Part shown: one piece after another, positions 6,359-11,254 of the stretch
Layout: the number at the start of each line of letters is the position of its first letter
Numbering within the stretch: position 1 is the first letter of the stretch
Assembly: GCA_964400655.1 (NCBI GenBank)
Contig: CAYNVN010000054.1
Location: forward strand, 1 to 11,254
Source of the DNA: B16-G9 sp964400655
Lineage (GTDB): Bacteria > Bacteroidota > Bacteroidia > Bacteroidales > F082
Direction of reading: 5' to 3'
DNA length: 11,254 nt
Program-made: the position numbers and the translations under genes
Notes under the pieces: generated by a model
What the model was told of the DNA's origin: nothing
The model's database searches: none
What the model saw: the letters and a program-made list of their open reading frames with translations, nothing else

Positions 6359-6366
6359 CAAAAATA
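6359..6366 (-). promoter_or_regulatory. -7 box TATTTTTG for uvrB
   Basis: The box fits TAnnTTTG and lies 8 bases before the uvrB ATG, implying a leader of only a few bases at most. It falls in the 106-bp gap between uvrB and the decarboxylase beta-subunit gene, where no hairpin terminator is seen. Confidence 0.5.
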
Positions 6367-6456
6367 GAGAAAATGGAAAAGGCTGCGGTTTTTTATGAAT
6401 ATTTCCCTGTGTAATGAAGTTTTAACTAATGTTTGATTTTGTTGGCGGTACAATAA

Positions 6457-7791
6457 CTACATCAAAAAGCTCATCATAATTCCGGCGGCTACGGCCGAAC
6501 CGATAACCCCCGCCACGTTAGGGGCCATGGCATGCATCAGCAGATGATTGGAGGGGTCGTACCGCAAACCTTCGGTTTGTACCACCCGGGCACTGTCGGG
6601 GACAGCCGACACACCGGCGGCACCAATCAACGGATTGATTTTTTTATCGGCCGAAGAGAAGAGGTTCATTACCTTGGCAAAAATTACGCCTCCGGCGGTT
6701 GCCACCACAAACGATAAAGCGCCGAGGATAAATATTAAAATGGATTGAGGTGTAAGAAATACATCTGCCTGTGTGGAAGCACCTACCGTTAACCCCAGTA
6801 AAATGGTAACGATGTCGATTAAAGAGGTGCGTGCCGTGTCAGCAAGCCTTTTGGTAACTCCGCTCTCTTTAAGCAGGTTTCCGAAAAACAGCATTCCCAG
6901 CAGGGGTAATGCTCCCGGAGAGATAAAGGTTGTTAGAATAAGTGCCACAATGGGAAAAATAATTTTTTCGCGTTTACTTACCGCCCGGGTGGGTTTCATT
7001 TTTATAAGGCGTTCTTTTTTACTGGTAAGCAGTCGCATTACCGGTGGTTGAATTACCGGAACCAGTGCCATGTACGAGTAAGCGGCAATGGCAATAGGCC
7101 CTATCAGGTTTTTGGTTTCCAACCCGTGTACCATGCCGCCGTTGGCAAGTTTTGAGGAGAGGAAAATGGCCGTGGGGCCGTCGGCTCCCCCGATTATACC
7201 GATGGCTCCCGCTTCGGGCATGTTAAATCCAAGGTAGAGCGCTCCGATAAATGTTAAAAAGATGCCCACCTGAGCAGCAGCTCCCAGCAAAATCAAACGC
7301 GGATTTGAAATTAATGAAGAGAAATCGGTCATGGCTCCTATACCAAGGAATATTAGCGGAGGGTAAATACCTTTTACAACCCCGTAATAGAGGTAATTAA
7401 GCACGCTGCCTTGCTGATAAATACCCAGTTGTAAGTTTACGCCTCCGTCCTGAAAAAACGGAACGTTTCCTATAATAATTCCCGTTCCGATGGGTACCAG
7501 CAGCAGCGGTTCGTAATCAAAACGGATGGCAAGAAAAATAAATAACAACCCGACGGCAATCATAATAAGGTTGCCCGAAGATGCGTTTCTGAAACCGGTA
7601 AAGCTGACAAACTTATTGATGCCGCTTAAAATTTCGTTGCCGAAGTTCATTTCCGAAGGTTGTTGTATCGAATTTATCTGGCTTTGGAGAGGTGCGGCAA
7701 AACTGCCCGTAACATGCAATACCGTATGAACCGTAAACAGTAATACTACGGCTCCGAATACAGTCAGTGCCTTTTTGTACATTGAATTCAT
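6457..7791 (-). CDS. mmdB: Na+-transporting methylmalonyl-CoA/oxaloacetate decarboxylase, beta subunit
   Basis: This is the membrane subunit that couples decarboxylation of carboxybiotin to Na+ export. The family landmarks are present: GAMTDF (152-157), GGADGPTAIF (201-210, with Asp204 matching the essential pump Asp203 of Klebsiella OadB) and NPLIGAAGVSAVP (386-398, with Asn386 and Ser395 spaced like Asn373 and Ser382 of OadB). It has 444 residues and about ten hydrophobic segments. The N-terminal hydrophobic stretch (about 8-32) precedes a polar region (35-72) not typical of the shortest homologues. ATG 7791 is taken as the start, but ATG 7782 (MYKK) is equally possible. It is last in the cluster, 18 bases after the biotin carrier. 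The alpha subunit makes methylmalonyl-CoA the likelier substrate. Confidence 0.93.
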   Translation of the reverse strand: MNSMYKKALTVFGAVVLLFTVHTVLHVTGSFAAPLQSQINSIQQPSEMNFGNEILSGINKFVSFTGFRNASSGNLIMIAVGLLFIFLAIRFDYEPLLLVPIGTGIIIGNVPFFQDGGVNLQLGIYQQGSVLNYLYYGVVKGIYPPLIFLGIGAMTDFSSLISNPRLILLGAAAQVGIFLTFIGALYLGFNMPEAGAIGIIGGADGPTAIFLSSKLANGGMVHGLETKNLIGPIAIAAYSYMALVPVIQPPVMRLLTSKKERLIKMKPTRAVSKREKIIFPIVALILTTFISPGALPLLGMLFFGNLLKESGVTKRLADTARTSLIDIVTILLGLTVGASTQADVFLTPQSILIFILGALSFVVATAGGVIFAKVMNLFSSADKKINPLIGAAGVSAVPDSARVVQTEGLRYDPSNHLLMHAMAPNVAGVIGSAVAAGIMMSFLM

Positions 7792-7809
7792 TTTTTCGGG
7801 GTTTTCAAA

Positions 7810-8232
7810 TTACAACTCAATCTCCATTAAAACGGCATCCTGTAAAACAGCATCACCCTCTTTAACATGAATGTTTTTAACTGTTCCCTCTTTTTCCGAT
7901 TTGAGGGTGTTTTCCATTTTCATGGCTTCGTAAATAATAAGGTTGTCGTCCGCTTTTACTTTATCACCTTCTTTTACAAAAACTTTCATAATGTTACCCG
8001 GAAGCGGTGTTTTTACTTTGTAAATCCCTGACTGTTGTTTTATTTTTTCTCCTCCGGGTGGTATCATCACAGGCTTTCGTACCAGAACCGGTGTTTTTGA
8101 TGTTTTTGCTTTGTGTTGTAACTCAACATTGTACAGGGTTCCGTTGACCTCAATTTTGGCAACGCTGTCTTCAAAACTTTTTATTTCAACCTCGTACTCG
8201 GTTCCTCTTATGATAAAATTGAATGTTTTCAT
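7810..8232 (-). CDS. mmdC: Biotin carboxyl carrier subunit of the decarboxylase
   Basis: This 140-residue protein has a biotinyl domain at its C-terminus (about 72-140) with the biotinylation motif EAMKM (102-106), where Lys105 should carry biotin. The carrier shuttles carboxyl groups from the alpha carboxyltransferase to the membrane beta subunit. An N-terminal beta-rich region (1-42, MKTFNFIIRGTEYEVEI) and a Pro/Lys-rich linker (43-66) precede it. This layout is usual for carriers of Na+-translocating decarboxylases in Bacteroidota. It lies between the gamma and beta genes, 61 and 18 bases away, consistent with one transcript. A biotin protein ligase would be needed from elsewhere in the genome. 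The ATG is the only good start. Confidence 0.92.
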   Translation of the reverse strand: MKTFNFIIRGTEYEVEIKSFEDSVAKIEVNGTLYNVELQHKAKTSKTPVLVRKPVMIPPGGEKIKQQSGIYKVKTPLPGNIMKVFVKEGDKVKADDNLIIYEAMKMENTLKSEKEGTVKNIHVKEGDAVLQDAVLMEIEL

Positions 8233-8293
8233 GGTGTATGCTTTTGGCGCTCAATGTGTAAATCGATAATGAAATTCGAAATCCGTATTTTGT

Positions 8294-8653
8294 TTATCTG
8301 TTAAACCTCCTGAGCCCGTAAATTTTTGAACTCCAGGGAGAATAGTTTTTTGATACCCGTTTTATGGTCAGTACGTTGCTTTCGTCGTCGTGCAAATCGC
8401 GGCACAGGTAAACGGCCATGGCAATGGCAGCGGTAATTTCGCCACTGATATGCAGTTCTTCATCTTTTTTAATATGCTTCGGAAATCTTCCGGTGCGGAT
8501 GAGTTTTTGTTTTACCTGCCAGGTTAAAAATTTTGACAGGCCGCTGAACAGGTAATAGAGCAACAATAGTGCAACAAACACTATTACATAGCCGGTTACG
8601 GCGATGATGATTCCTTCCTGAATATTGGACGGGATTTGTATGGAGGCTAACAT
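8294..8653 (-). CDS. OadG-like gamma/delta subunit of the Na+-pumping decarboxylase
   Basis: A small, 119-residue membrane protein with one strong transmembrane helix (about 14-36, GIIIAVTGYVIVFVALLLLYY). A cytosolic, basic tail with conserved-looking ISGEITAAIAMAVYLC and ending KIYGLRRFNR follows. OadG-type subunits hold the carboxyltransferase against the membrane beta subunit and aid assembly. The frame could begin two codons earlier at a TTG (8659), but ATG 8653 (MLASIQIP) is preferred. It is 44 bases downstream of the alpha subunit gene and 61 upstream of the carrier, as expected for this operon. Assignment depends largely on size, topology and position, since the family is poorly conserved. 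Confidence 0.8.
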   Translation of the reverse strand: MLASIQIPSNIQEGIIIAVTGYVIVFVALLLLYYLFSGLSKFLTWQVKQKLIRTGRFPKHIKKDEELHISGEITAAIAMAVYLCRDLHDDESNVLTIKRVSKNYSPWSSKIYGLRRFNR

Positions 8654-8697
8654 AACCAATGGATTTTAATGTTACGTATTGTTAAAATTTCCTTGAA

Positions 8698-10257
8698 TTA
8701 TAAAGGGATGTTTGAATGTTTTTTAGGCGGATTGGTGTCCTTTTTTGTGGCCAGCGTTTGCAAAGCCCTGATGATTCTGAACCGGGTATTACGGGGTTCG
8801 ATTACGTCGTCAATAAATCCGTGGCGTGCAGCCTGGTACGGGTTGGCAAACATTTTACGGTAGGCTTCTTCCTTTGACTTGATAAAAGAGGCCTGCCGGT
8901 TTTCATCCTCAATTTTTCGTATGGTTTTTCCTTCCAGAATTTCAACGGCACCCGCAGGCCCCATAACGGCTATTTCGGCCGAAGGCCATGCGTAGTTGAT
9001 ATCACCCCGCAGTTGTTTCGATCCCATTACATCGTGCGCTCCTCCGTACGATTTTCTTAAGGTGATGGTTATTTTAGGTACGGTTGCTTCGCCGTATGCA
9101 AACAACAGTTTGGCTCCGTGAATAATGATGCCGCCAAATTCCTGATTGCTGCCGGGCAAAAAGCCGGGGACATCAACAAAAGTTATAATGGGTATGTTAA
9201 AGGCATCGCAAAATCTGACAAACCGTGCGGCTTTGCGGGAGGCGTTGATGTCGAGCACTCCGGCGAGATAAGCCGGCTGGTTGGCCACAATTCCCACGGG
9301 CATTCCGTTAAACCTTGCAAATCCGGTGATGATGTTCATGGCATAGTGGCGTTGTACTTCAAGAAATTCGGCATTGTCAACCGTTGAAAAGATTACATCT
9401 TTAACATCGTAGGGCAGATTTGAGTCGGAGGGGATAATTTCATTAAGAACATCCTCCATCCTGTCGATGGGGTCTTTGCATTCAATAACCGGCGGATCTT
9501 CAAGATTGTTTTGCGGAAGATAGGAGAGGAGTTTTCTTACGATCAATATACCCTCTTCTTCATTTTCGGCAATAAAATGGGTGACTCCCGATTTTTTTCC
9601 GTGAACATCGGCTCCTCCCAGTTCTTCGGTTGTGATATCTTCACCGGTAACGGTTTTGGCCACTTTCGGACCCGTAACAAACATGTAGCTGCTTTGTCGG
9701 CTCATTAATATAAAATCGGTTAATGCCGGAGAGTAAACCGCTCCCCCTGCACAGGGGCCGAATACAGCCGATATTTGGGGTATTACACCCGAAGCCATGA
9801 TGTTGCGTTGAAATATCTCGGCATAGCCGGCAAGACTTTTTACCCCCTCCTGTATGCGGGCACCTCCGCTATCGTTGATTCCTATCACAGGGGCTCCCAC
9901 CTTTAGCGCCTGATCCATTATTTTGCAAATTTTACGGGCCATGGTTTCCGAGAGCGAGCCGCCGAAAATGGTAAAGTCCTGCGAGAAAACATATACTACC
10001 CGGCCGTCGATTGTCCCGTGTCCGGTAACAACACCATCGGTTAAATATTGTTGCTTTTCCAAACCAAAGTCATGACTGTTATGGCTCACAAACATGTCGT
10101 ACTCTTCAAAGCTGCCTTCGTCCAAAAGCATCTCTATTCGTTCGCGGGCGGTGAACTTTCCCTTTTTGTGCTGGGATTCAATTCGTTTGATGCCACCGCC
10201 AAGGCGGGCCTCCTCGCGCTTGTTTAACAGGATGCTTATATTGTCTTCTGTGGTCAT
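8698..10257 (-). CDS. mmdA: Methylmalonyl-CoA decarboxylase alpha subunit (acyl-CoA carboxyltransferase)
   Basis: A two-lobed crotonase-fold carboxyltransferase of 519 residues. The N lobe has NDSGGARIQEG (128-138) and GPCAGGAVYSPA (167-178), forming the first oxyanion site. The C lobe has NQPAYLAGVLD (326-336), VDVPGFLPG (361-369) and RKSYGGAHDVMGSK (401-414) for the second. It moves the carboxyl group of an acyl-CoA to biotin. The same fold serves as propionyl-CoA carboxylase beta. The membrane beta subunit and gamma subunit downstream, and the epimerase upstream, favour the decarboxylating Na+-pump role. Length is normal. ATG 10257 gives the usual MTTEDNISILLNKREEARLGGG start. No TAnnTTTG box is seen directly upstream, so it is probably transcribed from the epimerase promoter through the 34-bp palindrome. 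Confidence 0.92.
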   Translation of the reverse strand: MTTEDNISILLNKREEARLGGGIKRIESQHKKGKFTARERIEMLLDEGSFEEYDMFVSHNSHDFGLEKQQYLTDGVVTGHGTIDGRVVYVFSQDFTIFGGSLSETMARKICKIMDQALKVGAPVIGINDSGGARIQEGVKSLAGYAEIFQRNIMASGVIPQISAVFGPCAGGAVYSPALTDFILMSRQSSYMFVTGPKVAKTVTGEDITTEELGGADVHGKKSGVTHFIAENEEEGILIVRKLLSYLPQNNLEDPPVIECKDPIDRMEDVLNEIIPSDSNLPYDVKDVIFSTVDNAEFLEVQRHYAMNIITGFARFNGMPVGIVANQPAYLAGVLDINASRKAARFVRFCDAFNIPIITFVDVPGFLPGSNQEFGGIIIHGAKLLFAYGEATVPKITITLRKSYGGAHDVMGSKQLRGDINYAWPSAEIAVMGPAGAVEILEGKTIRKIEDENRQASFIKSKEEAYRKMFANPYQAARHGFIDDVIEPRNTRFRIIRALQTLATKKDTNPPKKHSNIPL

Positions 10258-10314
10258 GTTATTAACTGTTTAGCTGTTATATAATTAACATTATGATTTA
10301 AAAAAATATTGATG

Positions 10315-10348
10315 TTTTCAGTTCACGGTAATTACCGTGAACTGAAAA
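10315..10348. promoter_or_regulatory. Perfect 34-bp palindrome between epimerase and mmdA
   Basis: TTTTCAGTTCACGGTAA (10315-10331) is followed directly by its exact reverse complement (10332-10348). It starts 9 bases after the epimerase stop. As RNA it gives about 15 bp of stem with an AATT loop. No T run directly follows the stem in the direction of transcription: AAAACATCAATA comes first. It is thus not a clear intrinsic terminator. A DNA operator, an mRNA-stabilising or processing stem, or partial attenuation are possible. The 100-bp gap holds no other feature. Confidence 0.75.
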
Positions 10349-10357
10349 CTCAACGGG

Positions 10358-10762
10358 TTATTTTTTTTCGCAAAATTCGGTGAGTACACCAAAGGTTGAT
10401 TTGGGATGGAGAAATCCGATGTCAAGCCCTTCGGCACCTTTGCGCGGCTGTTTGTCGATAAGCCGTACTCCTTTTTGTTCAACTTCCTGAAGGGCAGAAT
10501 CTATATTCTTTACGGCAAAAGCGATGTGATGGATGCCTTCTCCCTTTTTTTCAATGAATTTGGCAACAGGACTTTCATCCGAAGTGGCCTCCAAAAGCTC
10601 GATTTTGGTTTGCCCTGCCATGAAAAAAGCGGTTTTAACTTTTTGATCTTTTACCTCTTCGATGGCGTAACATTTTAATCCCAGAATGTTTTCGTAATAT
10701 TCAACGGCTGCGTTAAGGTTTTTAACTGCAATGCCAATATGTTCAATATGTGATAGTTCCAT
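10358..10762 (-). CDS. mce: Methylmalonyl-CoA epimerase
   Basis: This 134-residue enzyme interconverts (R)- and (S)-methylmalonyl-CoA, linking B12-dependent mutase to decarboxylation or carboxylation. It is a vicinal-oxygen-chelate fold with two beta-alpha-beta-beta-beta modules: HIEHIGIAVKNL (5-16) opens the first and GEGIHHIAFAVKNI (74-87) the second. Probable metal ligands are His8, Glu55 in KIELLE, His79 and Glu129 in LTEFC. Length matches the family. Position ahead of mmdA supports the assignment over other glyoxalase-like proteins. The ATG at 10762 gives MELSHIEHIG, and a TACTTTTG box lies 30 bases upstream. The mutase genes are not in the window. Confidence 0.92.
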   Translation of the reverse strand: MELSHIEHIGIAVKNLNAAVEYYENILGLKCYAIEEVKDQKVKTAFFMAGQTKIELLEATSDESPVAKFIEKKGEGIHHIAFAVKNIDSALQEVEQKGVRLIDKQPRKGAEGLDIGFLHPKSTFGVLTEFCEKK

Positions 10763-10792
10763 TGCTGTAATTTTTACTTGTTAATTTGTTCA

Positions 10793-10800
10793 CAAAAGTA
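10793..10800 (-). promoter_or_regulatory. -7 box TACTTTTG for the mce-mmd cluster
   Basis: The box matches TAnnTTTG and lies 30 bases upstream of the epimerase ATG. It is the only good promoter box seen upstream of the five-gene cluster. No matching -33 TTG is at the expected distance. Confidence 0.55.
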
Positions 10801-10931
10801 TGTTTTTCACAAATTCTATTGATTAAAAATCACAAAAAAAATGGTAAAAAAGAGTAATTCAGAATTAAAACAGATAAGGGTGGAAGTCTGTTGTTTTAAA
10901 CCATAATCATCCAAACTTCTTCAAAAATTGT

Positions 10932-10954
10932 ATAACACACCACCCAAGTGTTAT
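10932..10954. promoter_or_regulatory. Inverted repeat ATAACAC-N9-GTGTTAT, candidate operator
   Basis: The two 7-base arms (10932-10938 and 10948-10954) are exact reverse complements around ACCACCCAA. The repeat ends 3 bases before the candidate -7 box, where a repressor or activator could act. Given the metal-efflux gene downstream a metal-responsive regulator is conceivable, but none is recognised by sequence here. Confidence 0.4.
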
Positions 10955-10957
10955 TCT

Positions 10958-10965
10958 CACTTTTG
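10958..10965 (+). promoter_or_regulatory. Degenerate -7 box CACTTTTG for the RND pump gene
   Basis: One mismatch from TAnnTTTG, ending 24 bases upstream of ATG 10990. Weak on its own, but it is the best candidate in the rightward direction. Confidence 0.35.
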
Positions 10966-10989
10966 CATGGTCAAATTTAATATCAGACT

Positions 10990-11254
10990 ATGCTAAATAA
11001 AATCATTAAATTCTTTCTTGAAAACAAGCTGGTTACCATTTTATTGCTTATGGTGTTTATCGCCTGGGGCGTGGTAACTTCACCCTTTGGATGGGATACC
11101 GGTTTTCTGCCGGGCGATCCCGTTCCCGTGGATGCCATACCTGATATCGGTGAAAACCAGCAAATTGTTTACACCGAATGGCCCGGCCGTTCGCCACAGG
11201 ATATCGAAGACCAGATATCCTATCCCATGACGACCGCCTTGTTGGGGATTCCGG
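10990..11254 (+). CDS. CusA/CzcA-family heavy-metal efflux RND transporter, N-terminal part
   Basis: The reading frame from ATG 10990 runs off the right edge after 88 codons. It starts MLNKIIKFFLENKLVTILLL, giving a short cytosolic helix and the first transmembrane helix (about 13-32). The periplasmic start follows, with DPVPVDAIPDIGENQQIV (43-60), WPGRSPQDIEDQISYPMTT (64-82) and LLGIPG (84-89). These correspond to the D-A-(L/I)-PD and Q-(V/I)-(T/S)-YP-(L/M)-TT signatures of heavy-metal RND pumps such as CusA. Such pumps export Cu+, Ag+, Zn2+, Co2+ or Cd2+ with a membrane fusion protein and outer-membrane channel, presumably encoded beyond the window. The loop after the first helix (SPFGWDTGFLPG) is longer than in E. 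coli CusA. Metal specificity cannot be read from this fragment. Confidence 0.9.
   Translation, partial: MLNKIIKFFLENKLVTILLLMVFIAWGVVTSPFGWDTGFLPGDPVPVDAIPDIGENQQIVYTEWPGRSPQDIEDQISYPMTTALLGIP

Larger units (their letters stand above)
10801..10989. other. Divergent intergenic region between mce and the RND pump
   Basis: AT-rich and without a credible gene. It holds an imperfect stem TTAAAACAGA (10865-10874) with TCTG-TTG-TTTTAA (10887-10899), then the ATAACAC/GTGTTAT inverted repeat and the rightward promoter box listed separately. The left edge carries the leftward mce promoter. No regulator is encoded between the two divergent genes. Confidence 0.6.

Noticed and set aside
10315..10348. Palindrome read as an intrinsic terminator of mce
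   Set aside because: No T run directly follows the stem on the minus strand, and the downstream genes need transcription through it. Partial termination cannot be excluded.
10865..10899. Imperfect stem TTAAAACAGA / TCTGTTGTTTTAA as a small RNA or riboswitch
   Set aside because: The stem is A/T-rich and bulged, with no recognisable aptamer motif and no terminator after it.

Overview
The window looks like chromosomal DNA of an anaerobic or facultative member of the Bacteroidota, probably Bacteroidales/Marinilabiliales-like. This rests on gene content (a TrxP-like thioredoxin pair, a WbqC-like protein, a sodium-pumping methylmalonyl-CoA decarboxylase cluster and a CusA-type RND pump with a DAIPDIGENQQIV signature), on TAnnTTTG promoter boxes in place of the enteric -10, and on starts lacking a clear Shine-Dalgarno. 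No database search was possible, so the lineage is an inference.

Layout. Positions 1-690 hold no credible gene. They are a mosaic of REP/MITE-like repeats: a 75-bp direct repeat (87-161 and 536-610), a unit with 27-bp inverted ends (583-685), and short palindromes nested in the units. A strong terminator (791-844) separates this from a leftward block: a secreted C1-family aminopeptidase (861-2066), a WbqC-like protein (2185-2817) and two tandem thioredoxins, one cytosolic and one a lipoprotein (2882-3769). Divergent from these is a stand-alone zinc-ribbon/helix-turn-helix protein resembling the N-terminus of IS1595-type transposases (3881-4303, + strand). It converges on uvrB (4323-6350, - strand).

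From 10762 down to 6457 on the minus strand lies a five-gene energy-metabolism cluster: methylmalonyl-CoA epimerase, the carboxyltransferase alpha subunit, an OadG-like gamma subunit, a biotin carrier and the membrane beta subunit. Together these would isomerise (S)/(R)-methylmalonyl-CoA and decarboxylate it to propionyl-CoA while exporting Na+, as in succinate-to-propionate fermentation. A perfect 34-bp palindrome sits between the epimerase and the alpha subunit.

At the right edge a CusA/CzcA-type heavy-metal RND transporter begins on the plus strand (10990 onward, cut by the window end). It is preceded by a 7-9-7 inverted repeat that could be an operator. No complete novel multi-gene system is evident. 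The items most worth checking are the nested repeat mosaic, the free-standing zinc-ribbon protein, the 34-bp palindrome and the terminator-promoter fusion in front of the WbqC-like gene.
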